Assembly (NCBI GenBank): GCA_964035795.1
Contig: OZ038320.1
Location: 6,665,164 to 6,729,163, forward strand
Direction of reading: 5' to 3'
DNA: 64,000 nt
DNA from: Pterobdella sp. o SKG-2022
Lineage: Eukaryota > Annelida > Clitellata > Hirudinida > Piscicolidae
Positions within the stretch are counted from its first letter, which is position 1. Each line of letters begins with the position of its first letter. A model generated the notes under the pieces. It was not told where the DNA came from. It made no database searches and saw nothing but the letters and a program-made list of their open reading frames with translations. The position numbers and the translations under genes were made by a program. This document shows, one piece after another, positions 44,201-56,584 of the stretch.

Positions 44201-44977
44201 AACTGAGTTGGAAAGCACTGTGAAGCAATCTATTGAACACTGCATAAATACATTATAGTCTAAAGATAGAATTAAAATTATGTTGAAGTAATTTTAAAGC
44301 AACTCCTGCTCTCAAAAAAGTTACGCAGGCCGAATTCAGTTAAGATGGTTCAAATGCCATACCAACTCTATTGACCTTACGACCTATTATTAATTATTCT
44401 TAAAAAAAAAATATTAATAATTGGTCTCGTGCAAGTCAAAGTAAAACAATTAAAAGAGCTATTGCGATAGTTCAAATCGCTACAGAATTTCTACTCCAAA
44501 ATAAAGTTACAATTATTCATTTTAACAAACCGTTCAAAATCATTGCAGACAGAGGCACGAGGATCGATCAAATCTTCGAGCTGGTTTTGAAATTCTGTGC
44601 TGTTGTCCACAGGGAAGCATTCAGCTATGGAATGTGTCGAGAGCTTTGGGATATTACTCGCGCTTAATATACCTGCGTTTGCGGTGTAAGTATATAGAGT
44701 TTTCAAAAATATAAAGGATTGAGCTTTTGTGCTGAAAGCTAACATGAGTTAAAACTGTTATTAAATGCATAAATAATAGTATTTATAATATAAATTATAT
44801 TTTATGAAAAATCATTATGAATTCATGGAATGGAACTAATTTAAACTTTCCACAAAACCAGTTTGATATTGAAATTTTCAGAATATTTTCATGGAGTATA
44901 GATAAAAGACATGTACCGAATGTACCTAATGTAGTGAAAAGCAAACAGAACAATAGAAACAAAAATTGGTGAGTCAT
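41230..44977 (-). CDS. Gene B: single-pass membrane protein with six-Cys discoidin/F-lectin-like ectodomain
   Basis: Exons 44977-44926, 44672-44531, 43975-43892, 43289-43144, 41943-41886 and 41518-41230 keep phase throughout, giving about 256 residues. Exon 1 is a signal peptide (MTHQFLFLLFCLLFTTL). Exons 2-4 form an ectodomain of about 130 residues with six Cys in the pattern C-x23-C-x7-C-x38-C-x6-C-x18-C, ending CRIEIYE. Strand-like segments CIKVILSKRELVGHVVVK and VLIMFENTQIQLC match the layout of galactose-binding (F5/8C, fucolectin) folds. Exon 5 gives a short hydrophobic segment (WVANLVCMIIIFVA) and exon 6 a hydrophilic tail of about 95 residues. Exon 3 uses a weak donor (GTCAGA). It is paralogous to genes C and A. 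The sugar-binding HxRxD residues of true F-lectins are not apparent, so the ligand is unknown. Confidence 0.65.
41684..41755 (-). tRNA. tRNA-Thr-like (anticodon AGT), T-loop one base short
   Basis: The minus strand begins GGTCTCC, and the 3' end GTGGGCC pairs with it in six of seven positions including wobbles. The D-arm TAGCTCAGCTGATAGAGC is canonical. The anticodon arm TTAGG-CTAGTTA-TCTGT pairs in four of five positions and reads AGT. The T-arm CGGG-TTCAAT-CCCG has a six-base instead of seven-base loop. It is either a slightly decayed tRNA or one with a base missing in the assembly. It lies inside an intron of gene B, same strand. Confidence 0.5.
42939..43060. repeat. Foldback/MITE-like element, 122 bp
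   Basis: Arms of about 58 bp (TTTATTGA-AA-TTAATACACGAAGCTTTTCG... and its reverse complement) flank a short centre. It lies in an intron of gene B and belongs to the AAGCTTTTCG family. Confidence 0.85.
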
Positions 44978-45019
44978 TTATCCACTCATTTTTTTCTTTC
45001 CAATTTTATTCTCTAGATT

Positions 45020-45475
45020 ATGGAATTAATTTTTGATAATTACTCAAATTTTGATTTATCTCAAGTTTCAGATGAGCAAAAGCTGGGTGATGTTGTATTG
45101 ATTTTTGGTTTATCAAGTGAGTTCATTTACATATTTATTGAATTGAGAAACTTTTTCTACTAATTTTGTTTCAAATAACATACGTCGTCCAACTTTTTAA
45201 AAGTAAAAAAATTGAAAATATCAACCAAAAACTCAGAAATTCAAAATTTCATAATTAAATAATAATTTTGAAAAAGTGGTTGATTTTTGAAAAGTATTAA
45301 ATGGACAATAAAAATTAAAATAAAAAAAACTAACCTTTTCAAACTGGAAACCATGTTTGAAAACAACTAAAAATATATTTATAAAAAATCGCCTACATTC
45401 ACAGGATCGGCTTATGATCGCCAACTTAAAATTTGTTATGAATATCTTGAAAAACTAGGAACGCTCATAAACTAA
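45020..45475 (+). CDS. Candidate small two-exon gene or gene fragment (55 residues)
   Basis: Exon 45020-45116 starts MELIFDNYSNFDLSQ and ends at a strong A|GTGAGT donor. TACATTCACAG precedes 45405-45475, which completes the codon and reads SAYDRQLKICYEYLEKLG to a stop. The total is exactly 55 codons plus stop. A further Lys-rich stretch in another frame (KFLEFFEQLANKPELMKQ, 45481 on) and SRNVEDEQKILLVENLKVVK (about 45620-45705) suggest a longer, broken or differently spliced gene. The LGDVVLIFGL and KICYEYLEKL pattern loosely recalls the N-terminal domain of DNA polymerase alpha subunit B; that is not enough to name it. It is divergent from gene B, whose start lies 43 bp away. Confidence 0.3.
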
Positions 45476-45875
45476 CTAAAAAGTTTTTAGAATTTTTTGA
45501 GCAATTAGCTAACAAACCAGAACTTATGAAACAAGCAATCATGAAGAAAAAATATGGTTGTGAAGATGAGGCTACTTCCGTTACATCTTCATGCCACTGA
45601 ATCTACCTAGCAAAATCTAGAAATGTAGAGGATGAGCAAAAAATATTGTTGGTGGAAAACCTGAAAGTTGTCAAAAATCATCTCAGGAGAGAGGAGTTGA
45701 CGCTGTAGAAAATACTGAAATTAAACAAAAAATGGAAAACAATTTTTATACAAATATATACTAAGTTTTTTTTATAAATAAATAAAATAAAAATTCAAAA
45801 CACAATTTTCTGGCAAATTTAATGAGATAAAACTCCACGTTTGAATTTTGAATTCAATTTAAACTTCGAGAGTCA

Positions 45876-47828
45876 TCAAAGCAAGAAAAACTCGGTCTTC
45901 ATTAGAGCAATGCAGAAATATACAATTTTCTGAATAATTAAAAAAACTAAAAAAATTGAAATTATTGCTAAGAGAATGATTTTGTTTGTCGAGAGGACAT
46001 CTGCAGAAAAATAATTTTTAAATTGTTTTTTTGTTTTTGATGTTGTTAAATAAATCTATAATCGCAAAAATCACTGAAAACTAGATCGATTGAATTTTAA
46101 ATTTGGAAACTTTCATAGAACTCAAATAAGATAATCTAAAGACAAATTAAAAAAAAACAGTTTTTAAAAACCAAAACTCATAAGATCACCTCGAATTATC
46201 AAATCATTATTAATAATGTAAGGTGATATACAAAAAGTTTCGTGGAATTTTCGTTAAAACAAACTATTTTCAATCACAACTATTATAACTTTTTCAAGGT
46301 TGAAAAATAAATTTACCATCATAGTGCTTGACTGGGAATTAATAATGTTATCATTAATATTGATATGTTTCCGAGATAGAATATGTAAAGATGAATGAAA
46401 ATTAATGTGCAACCATTGAAAAACTAAAATTTATGAATGCTGAATATTATCTATAGCAGAAAAACAATATGCAAAAAAAAATTGAAGAAAAAAAAACGAC
46501 AACAAAAAAACATTCAGTTGAAAAAAAAAGAAAACATTAAAACACATAAAAAAACATAATAGAAAAAATTAATAAAAAACAGCAAATTAAAAACAAATAA
46601 AACCAACAAAACCACTACCGCTCAAACCACATACAAAACAAAAACAACAAAGACACAACCACAACAACAACAACCCTTACTTTCTCCATAAACGATCACT
46701 TCACAAATGATTTTGTCACTCAAGCTCCACTGCACCACAAACGATCCCACCACGCCCGAACATGTTTCGTACTCGAATGAACATTCGGTAGTTTCGTAAG
46801 ATTCATCCACCATCCTTACTATGAAACCACTGTCGGGTAGTTGCGGGTAGAGAATGTTGTGGTTATTTTGATTATTGTTGTTGTTGTTGGTGTTATTATT
46901 TTTTTGTAGTTGTTAGTCTTATTAATTTTGTTAATATTGTTGGTGTTTTTTTTGTTTTTATCGTTAATATTTTTTATCCAAGTTTTTTTGATGGTTATAT
47001 TTAAACTTTTTTATCATATTATTTTAAATTTTGTTTTTTTATATTAAACAAGTTATTGAACTTCATTTTATATTATGATATGGAAAAAAAATTATTTTTA
47101 TTGTTATTATTATTCCCCAACTCTTCATCGGGCTGGTCGTGCAAAAAGATCTGTACCACATAGTACTCTTTGTTTAATTGAAAGTACAAACACCCACCTC
47201 TGTGAGGACAAATATTAGTAAAATTCATTAGTCTTATTTTTTTTATTGTTAGTATTATAATGTATCAATTGGGGATAGTGAAAAAAACTTTGGAAGGTTT
47301 TTTTATTTTTTAGCTTAATGAAACTTAAAGTTTGTTTTTGTCACTAAGTTCAACTGAATTATATTCACTTTACAATATCTCTGAAAAAAAAGTAAGAAAA
47401 ACAAATAATACTAAAAAACCTGCATTTTAACAACGAAAAATAATATTCATACAACCCTGACATTTTCATACCCATAGAATTGCATGCAAGTTTTCGGATT
47501 TGAATCTATGAGTGCTAAAAATTCGGAAGTATTGCTAAAATAGTCGCAGGAGTAAATCCCTTTGAAGTCTTTTATGAAGCCATAGTCACTAAAACTTACG
47601 TCTGCGGATTTTGGTTGTTGGTTAAGACTGGTTCATTTGTATTGAAAAACAGATTTTTTTTTGGTTTATTTAAGTCATCGTACTTCCATCAAAACTATAG
47701 AGTCCCAACAAAAATTTCTAACCACTTCTGACCACCAAGCATATATACAACTGTAACATGGGAGACTCACTTGGCTGGAAATGAGACAGCAACAGACTCA
47801 AAAGGAAATGCAATTTTGAAGTATTCAT
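45876..47828 (-). CDS. Gene C: single-pass membrane protein with six-Cys discoidin/F-lectin-like ectodomain
   Basis: Exons 47828-47771, 47601-47472, 47199-47122, 46829-46681 and 46000-45876 keep phase and give about 179 residues. Exon 1 encodes a signal peptide (MNTSKLHFLLSLLLSHF). The ectodomain follows C-x19-C-x7-C-x38-C-x6-C-x18-C and closes with FVVQWSLSDKIICEVIVYGE, very like the last strands of fucolectin/discoidin domains (LCEVEVYG). Exon 5, after a strong TTTTTCTGCAG acceptor, encodes a clear membrane helix (KIILLAIISIFLVFLII) and only about 15 further residues before a stop. Unlike A and B no sixth tail exon is needed, though a donor after QKI (GTATAT) could lead to one. It is the cleanest member of the three. 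Confidence 0.7.
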
Positions 47829-48197
47829 TATGTTATTTTTCAAATCAAAACCTTAATTTTGCAGTTTTTGGACAGTGTTTAGAACCAATGGTGCTCCCAG
47901 TTCAATCAAAAAAATTTTATTAAAATATGTTGTTATAAAAACTGTTAATGATAATTGTCAGTGATATAGCGTTAGAATGACAAAAATGGTTTTAAAGCAG
48001 ATTTTAAAAATTTTAAAAACACTGACGTTTTGTTGAAAAGTTTATTTAACATGTCAAAATTACGCTTTTCCATTTTGATGAATTGTTAGAACAAATCTGT
48101 TATTATTATCATACTCATAACTGAAGAGAACAAAAGTAGAAAATACTTTTAATAATTTTGGAGCAAATTTATTTGGCAATTGCGCGATTTAAAAACC

Positions 48198-48231
<34 letters not shown>

Positions 48232-48660
48232 CAATAATAATAATAATAACAACAAAAACAACAACAACAATAATAATAATAATAATTTTATAAAAAAATT
48301 TTGCATTTTTTTGCCTCGTAATTAGCATTGAAATATTTTGCCATCTTTCAACATTGTTGATGATATATAATATAAGCAAAATATCAATAGTAACAAACTA
48401 TTTTTAGCAACAAAAATTATACTAATCTACATATTATCTAACAGAGACCAATATTAATTTATAAAAATTATTAAATGATGAATGGTTCGAAAATTTCATC
48501 AAACTTAATTTATCAATCACAAGTTTGAATGTTAAAGCAATTTGTTACGAATTTAAGCAATTTTTTATTATTTAAAACAATTAAATATCAACCAAATATA
48601 TTGATCACCAAACAAAGTTATTGATTACTGATATAGTTGATTAACAAATGATATATTCAA

Positions 48661-51600
48661 TTAAACATATGAAGAAGAATCGTATGTATACTCGCTCTCT
48701 AAACTTTCCATTAAAGTGGTTTTCCTAGGTCTGGTCAACAAGAATTTTTTCCTATTGGCTACTTCTTGTTTTTTCATTTCTATTCTTATGTTTTTAACGT
48801 ATTCATTGACGTTTGTAACAAACTCTGAGTTTTTCAAAGGTATCCAAACGTTCACAACTACAGCGCGTAATCTGCGGTTAAGCATTTTTGATTAAGATGA
48901 CATGGGTTTTGGGTCTCATGGTGATGTTTCATGTATTGAAAAGGCCAACTATGGAATGCGTTATAGCGAATAAGAAATGTAAGCTTTTCGTACAAAAAAC
49001 TTCGTGGAATTTTATATAAGAAAGCCATTTTGTTTGTTCATCATAGAACAAATCGAAGTCAAAAGTTTTCCTAATTAACATATAAAGCTTGTTTGGATGT
49101 TGCATACAACATGGCAATTTTGATATATGAACGTGTATGAAATATATTTTCAACATGAAAACCAATGAAATGATAAAAAATAAAATGGAACAAACTGATA
49201 CATTATAGTGCAGAAATGAAACTCACAACAAGGTCAAGAGGAAAAAAATCAAAATGCAAAGCAACACTGGTCCTATCAGTATCATTACATCCACTTGGCC
49301 TTTGAAAATTGTTTAAAGATATATATTATACATCTTTATACTTATAGTTTTAAAATTTATCTTTTCCATATTTATAGTTGAAATTTATATTTTCTATATA
49401 CATAGTTTAAATATATGAGCCGGTTACTTTGGCTAGTCTCTTTATTTTTCATCTTCCTGAGAGTAACTGTTAATATTTTTAAAGACATCGTATGTTTTTT
49501 TGTAAACTTGAATTTCACCAATAACTTCAAATTATGAGGATTTATAAGAACACGTAGAAAAAATTTTATTTAGCTGAAATTTTCAACAAGTAAAACCTTG
49601 TCATAATTCATTAGCAAAGTTGTAGAAAAAAGTATAGCTCTACTTTTAAATCTTATAAATCCTTATAATTTGAAAATTACTGTTAAAAAATTTTCAAATA
49701 CAAAAATATTGTAGTGAAGTAAGATAGCTTGACACAATTTTATGCAAATCAAACACAAACTATTGATTGAACGAAAGTTCACGAAGCTTTTTGTATAGAA
49801 TCTCACATTCTCGAATGATGGTGATAATGATTATCACTTTAGAAAATGAAATTTCGTCGAAAAATACATCGTGAAATTTTGATAACAAATACTTTGTTGA
49901 AGTTATTTTAAAATACTTTTTGTTTGTTTTCATAATATTGGAGGTGTCTTACAGCACGTTGCGTTTAAACCCCTTTTAAGGGTTGTGTATAAAGTACGAT
50001 TAATTTCTATAGAAATTGATAAATTGTTACTTGGCACGCCATAGACAAAAATGTTGCACAGATACATGTGCTTCTGCTTCCATTGAATCACTATTTCCTT
50101 TGCCTTCAACTCACATTTAAGGTTAATTTTCGTGCAGTTTTTGTCACCTCCGAGGTATGAAATGGATAGATTTCTGAATTTGAATGAATGTTTTAAAAAA
50201 TATGAGGCAAAAATGAATTTTTTTAGTGAATTAAAAAAACTGCTAATAGGATAAATAAAAAATTAAAGTTAAAAATATTATGAATATTTTGTGAAGTTGG
50301 ACGATTTTGATGAATTTAAATTTATTGGTAAAAAACAAGAAAAATTTTTTTATACTCAGCAAAAGAACTGTAACGACACACATTAAGCAAATAGATCGGC
50401 ATTTCTAAAAACCGCGCCAAATATGAGAATCAAAATAATGCATAAATAATATAAAACTGCATAATATAATATATTATATATATAATAATAAAATAATGCA
50501 TAATATAAAACTCAAAGTACCTGACTACAACATCTGGCTTGACTATCACTTTGCTGATGTGATGCTTTTGAGATAGTGTTATCAGCAAGCAATCTGGTCT
50601 GCAAAGACAACAAAATTAATTAAAAATTCACATTGGGGCACTGGATCTGATGATATGACAGAGCAATAAATTTTTCTTTTATGCAAAAAGCTTAAAGATG
50701 AGTTTTTTTTTAAATTGATATTTTATTTATCTAATTGAACTTCATTGTAGAATACCAATTCGTTTCTAATCACTAAAGATCGACATTCCTAAGCAGTGTG
50801 TTTTGTCTACTTTTGGAAAGTTTCATTCGATAAAATAATAATTAGAAATTTATTCGAAAAATGAATTTAACCAGAATATAAATAGAATTTTCATATATCA
50901 GATCAAATATTTAACAAATCAAAACCACACAAAACTAACAACCCGAAACAACAAATTTTTGATATATAACAAACACAGCAAGAGTATTTCAAAGAGACAA
51001 ATGAAACTAACTGATCAAACTCAACGCATTTCATATTATGGCTTTTCACAAGCAGTTGCAAGTTTTCTTCGGTGTCCAGGTCGCAGTAACTTAGCCACAA
51101 GTTTTCTACTATTTTTCCAGTGTTAAACACCGTGGCTTGATTTTTTGTTATTATTATACTTGCGATTGTTATTAATATTATTATTATTCTTCTGATAAAT
51201 TTTTGTGTTTTTATGCGTTATTTTAATGAAAGGAAATTAGAATTATTAATAATAACGATGCAGTTTCCTAATAAATATGCAAAATATGAAATAAAACTAA
51301 AAAAGTTTATATAAAATACTGGAAAATATAATAATGAATTAAAACGATATTAATTTGAATTAAAATAATTATGAATAATAACACATGGAAAAAAAAAAAA
51401 TAAAAATACTTATAATTAAGAAACTAATGAAATAATGAAAAGCCGGAATTTAAAGCTTTATATTTATTAAATAAATGTATAAATTCCTCAAATTGATGTA
51501 ATGAAGATAATTGCTATAAGAGACATCCACAAAAAGTTTTTGAAAAGTTAAAATATGGAAAAATGAGGACAATGATAAAATTTACTTGCTTGTGGGGTAA

Positions 51601-53093
51601 AAGAGAGAAAAAAAACTGAAATCTGAATTATCATTACAGAGACATAGATTTCATTATAAATAGTTATAATATTTATTAAATAGGAAATAAAATTGTTTTT
51701 TTCAAATTTACATTGGTGTTTCAAATATATCAAAGAGGTTCTTATAGTTTGAGTAGTAAGAAAACAATACAAAGTAAACATTAGATTAAAAGTTAATTCA
51801 TTAAATTGAAAATTTATAGCTTGAAGTTTTGAAAAAAATGTAATTTATTTCTACAAAAATTAAGTATTTTAGTGATAAAATACACTCGGGAACCATTTAG
51901 TAGGGACATTACGACACAAGTTCTTAAGCTATAAAGTGGGCCAAACTTACTAGACCGTTTGAAGCTCAGAGTTGGTTTTTAATGAAAGAGAAACAAAATA
52001 CTTTGAAGCTTCAAAGTATTGTAAAATAAGTTTACGGCTTATAACAATATAATATTAAATAATGAATATTTGAAGTTGATTGGTTGAAGTTAATATGAGA
52101 TCATCGTCAGGTGCGAATGACCTAATTCATCACAAATCAAACTTTTTCATGGAAGATAGTGAATGTAAGTTGAATGAAAAATAAATGGAATTATATTTTT
52201 ATTTATTTATATAATATATTTTTGTTTGGAAATTTTATTATAAAGGTAAAAAATATTTCAAGTTAATTTTGAGATTTAATGCCGCTCTTTCAAGAAAAAC
52301 AAAAATCTTTTCAACAACCAAAAATATAGTTATAACTCAAACAATTTTTGATCAAATTTATTAGTATAATTATATTTTTTATTTATTCGTAAATAAAATT
52401 GTTTAGTTTCTACTCGACATGGTCCAGTGGGTACCAGCTTTGAAGTTTCAAAGAAACGTGGTGGTTTTGGATCTCTAGAAGACTGTTCAGTGTAGTGCAT
52501 AAACATTTTTGCAGCAAAATTTTGAGTCACCGAATATTTTTATTAATTTCCAACATAAAATTGGGCCAAGCTTGCAGCACGAAAAAATATGGCATGCGTG
52601 AAAAACTTTGATTTTTCAATTAAGAAATACTAAATTAAAAACTTGCTTTTTTTGATATTTGGTTCGTTTTAATTGAAGGTTGGTTTGTCATATTGATTGT
52701 TATTATATTGGTTAAAAGAGACTTCACGGCGTTTGGACACACGCAGCAGTGCAATCACTTGCCTAGTGCTGCAAAAGCATTGAGATTTCCATTTAGTGAG
52801 TGGAAAAATATCAGTTTTATGAAATTCCATTATACAAAATAAAAAATAGTTGAAAAATTGAATGTATAAACTGCAGACAAATTACCATTTATTTTCAACT
52901 AAAGACATATTTTGCACAACTTAACTTATAGAATAATATACAAAATATTTTAACTGAATTAGTGAAATATACTAATAACTAAACTTCAATTTAACTAAAA
53001 CAAATCTAAATCGATTAGAAAGATAACTCACGCCACAGTGAGAGTTGAGAGCACAATGGTGGTGATGACCAAAGGAACAATCCACGTCATCAT
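48661..53093 (-). CDS. Gene A: single-pass membrane protein with six-Cys discoidin/F-lectin-like ectodomain
   Basis: Exons 53093-53032, 51158-51012, 50598-50521, 50173-50031, 49299-49227 and 48871-48661 keep phase and give about 237 residues. Exon 1 is a signal peptide (MMTWIVPLVITTIVLSTLTV) with a GTGAGT donor. The ectodomain follows C-x18-C-x7-C-x35-C-x6-C-x18-C, with CLLITLSQKHHISKVIVKPD and EIVIQWKQKHMYLCNIFVYG as the most domain-like parts. Exon 5 encodes a strong membrane helix (VMILIGPVLLCILIFFLLTLL) and exon 6 a basic tail of about 70 residues ending SEYTYDSSSYV. The exon 2 acceptor is uncertain: 51158 keeps phase, 51135 does not unless an extra small exon near 52780 is used. It is paralogous to C and B; the ligand is unknown. 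Confidence 0.68.
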
Positions 53094-53959
53094 TATGGAC
53101 TCTTGAATTTATTAATTACTTTATATACTTGAGTATATTTTTAATTAAATTTTAAAATAAATAACTAAAAAATCATATAAATAATCCAGTCTGAGTTGAT
53201 GAAGCAGTTGTTTCATAAAAGGCCTAGTGACAGAATTTTTTCAAAAAGTCAATGTCAGAATTCAAACACTCTTATGCTCAGCAGAAATTCGTAGGCACTT
53301 TTGAAAATCAGTCATGGAGGGTTAAAAATATAAACCTTGAGACCAACTATTAATTTTGTTTCTATACAAGCTCTTGTTTCATCTCCAAAAATTATGGATG
53401 CTAGTTATGAAATTTTTTGGATGGGTGGTTCTAAAATTTTAATACAATACTCAACTGGCTTATCGAAACTAACTACAAAGAATTTCGACTTGACAACAAC
53501 CCAGAGTTAGTTTGCATCAAATGTTGATGAAGTATCCGAAAAAGATGTGAAGGTGACCCTGTTGAAGAAGCATGGAAAAATACTTGAACTTCAACAAAAA
53601 GTTTGAAACAATAAAACTCCTACTTGGGCTCACACTGAGGGTTTTGAACAGCAATGGTGAAACAAATATTTTTTGAAGTTTGGTCGAAAAATTTTTTTTC
53701 ACTTATAAACTACTTTATAAGTATAAAAAATACTATCAGTTTTCTTAGGTCTATTTAAAAACTACAGATGCAATACAGCTTCTGACAGACTAGTTGAAGT
53801 TTAAGTCAACCTTTTGTACTAGTAATGTGGTTTAAAGTTAGAAAAATTTTAAAATACTTTCAATACAATTATTTATACCTTTAAATGACTTTGCTTCTAA
53901 AATTGTTGGTGCTAAAAGGTAATAAGGATTGATTTTTTCAAAATCCAAACCGTAAAATG

Positions 53960-54110
53960 AATATAATTTCAGAACACTAGTAAGTTTATTAAGATACGAA
54001 GCTTTTCGTTATCAACGTCACATTTTCAAGTTTTAGAAACCGTTTTGTGTTACGTTGTTAACGAAAAGCTTCATATCTTAATAAACTAACTAGTGTTATG
54101 AAATTATATT
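53960..54110. repeat. Foldback/MITE-like element, 151 bp
   Basis: The arms run from AATATAATTTCA-AACACTAGT through GTTTATTAAGATACGAAGC and CTTTTCGTTA-CAACGT; the right arm is their close reverse complement. It is the longest and best preserved copy of the family. Confidence 0.88.
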
Positions 54111-54659
54111 AGTAATGAGGATTGTTGACAAAAAGTAAAACTCCAAGAGTTTAAAAGCTCAAATTAGTCTTATTTATCGTCTAAATCATTTGTATTACTC
54201 CATATTTATACAGTGAAAAATGATGATAAAAAAATAATCATTATAATGAATAAAAAAAAATAATAATAAGTGATATAAATAACGATATTTCTCACCTCGA
54301 GTTGAGTTGTAAGCTATTTAAAATACAATTAAATATAAGTGCTAGTATGAAATTGTGAGGTTTTTATAAGCTTTAGCTTGCAACTGGAAAAATTACAAGA
54401 CTCAACTAATGACATGGAAGTTTTCACAGAGCTTTTGTTAAAATAGTTAATGTTACACATTTTCAACTCACTTCCAAAAACAATTCTTTTTGTTAAAACA
54501 GTTGGTTTCTCACTAGCTGAGTGGAGAAAAAAATAGAATATTTTAAAATAAATAATTAAATATATTTAATTAGATATAATATTCATAACATGTTAATTCA
54601 AAAGGGATTAAATAAATTATTTGAAAAATCAACTTTGAACAGTTTTTAGCCAAATATAA

Positions 54660-55040
54660 TTATGAAAAGACGCTTTTCATTCTTGATAAAGACGTTCTGA
54701 TACTTGGGTGAAAAGATTTAACTTGGAAAAAAGTATAAGTGTCAGCAAACATCATTTCACTTTTATTGGGGTTCAACATAAGATGATTGTTAAAAAACCA
54801 GAAGTTGGGCTCGGAAAAGCAGGCGAGGATCTTAGTAAAACTGGGATGAGGAATGAGGTGAGAGTCGCCGGTAGGGAGTGATATCATCGGTGAACTGATG
54901 AAATGAAATTATGGAGCTTTTGGCTGATCTTGCTAATAAGAGTTTAAAAAAGTATAGAACGGATTGAAACAGAAAGAATACCATGAAGTAAAAAATTTCA
55001 GTGAAAAAATGACTTGAAATGAATGTTTTTAGCGACATCC
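54660..55040 (-). pseudogene. LINE reverse transcriptase fragment, degenerate
   Basis: The minus strand reads SIISFHQFTDDITPYRRLSP, an altered YADD box, and after a frame change FTKILACFSEPNFWFFNNHL followed by MLNPNKSEMMFAD, the usual block after YADD in CR1/L2-like reverse transcriptases. The Tyr-Ala of YADD is changed and the frame is broken near 54850. It is clearly different in wording from the LINE at 1-2300. Confidence 0.7.
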
Positions 55041-56584
55041 TGTTTTTTTTAAATATTGAATTTTATTTTTTTTGCAATTGAAGATATGTGAAAATAAAAC
55101 TATATAATTTTGGAATAGTTATATGTTGAAATTATTTATAAATAAGCCATTTTGAAGCAACTTTCATTAGCGGCCTTCAGCGAAGTGGGGGATATTGTTG
55201 AATGAAGTTATATCAACCGTTTAATTAAGATAAATGCTTTTTTATATAGCTTCTGTTCAGTGAAGTTTTCACAAAGGTAAAAAAACTGATAGAAATTTTT
55301 GTTGAGTTTTTGATCTAGGAGTTTATTTGCTTGGAGTTAGTGGCTTATTTGCACAAGTGAGAAAATATGTTGATTATTCTTAAAAAACTTTGTTTTCCAG
55401 CTACCACTAATCAAAGGTTAATAGTGAATTTTTGCAGAATATTAAATATTTCCACAAAATATTTTTACATAATTTTTGAACACAAGCAAATAAAACAATA
55501 GAAGCATAAATAATTGCAGTCTTTTATTTTTTTCACTAATAATTTATTCTTTTTTCCAAAAATAGCATTCAAAAAAGTATTGTAAACCTTTTTGAGTAGC
55601 TGATGAAGTGAAATCTATTGAATTTACAAAAATGTTTTGTTTTATATCATTCAATATATTTTTTATGTTAACTATATAAAAGTTTGTAGTCAATATGAAT
55701 TCAATGAAAATTTCAAGTTTAAGAAAATTTTGTATGAGTGATATCACCAATGTTCAAAGAAGCGGTTTCTGTAATGAATACAATGTTCGGATACAATAAT
55801 AGACTGAAGCTCAAAACGTGAAATTGATAAAATGTATAAGAAATAAAAAGCCAAGCCTGTTACTTTGTTTATGAAAAGTCATCAAGGTAAGTAGAAGCAA
55901 GAAGGAGTTTGACTTTTTTATAGTAAAACTACGGGATAGCTGTAACCATTATTTCTCATCAAACTACATTCAACCATGATTATTCGATGATGAAATGTCT
56001 ATTTACTGATGAATATAAAATTAATTAGATGCCTATTAAAAGTTATCAAATTGAAATGATGTATCTACCTACCCATGCACCATTCATCATTCTATTGCCC
56101 ATACATTTGCCAACCAGATCATACATTCTGATTGTGAAATCAAAAAAAAAAAACAATTATTATCTTATATCCTTTAAATTTTCGAAAGATTTAGTGGATT
56201 AATAGTGTATATTCGAATTTTTTATATGATTCATTTAAGCAAGCGATGTTTAATCAATTTATTTTGATTGTTACGTAATATAAAAAAAACCAAAGAAAGT
56301 TAAAATTTGAAATTTGTTGTATAAACTAATAGAAACTTCATAAAACCTGTGGTTGAAGCTTATGCTTTTGTCTGGTTTGCTCATACTACAGTAAAATACA
56401 GCTTCACTGAAGCTATTAATAATTTTAAAAAATTAACAATAAAAATAATAGATATAATAATAACCATAGAAATAATAACATAAATAAAGAGATAATAACG
56501 ATAATAAAATACAACTTTTGTCTGAAAGGTATGTTGATGATTTTTCAACAAAGTTTCTTTCACTTTTATATGTAAACTTACTAA

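Noticed and set aside
50903..51130. Claudin/PMP22-like reading of gene A (ENLWLSYC motif)
   Set aside because: Only one downstream membrane helix is present and the six-Cys pattern matches genes B and C, not four-helix claudins.
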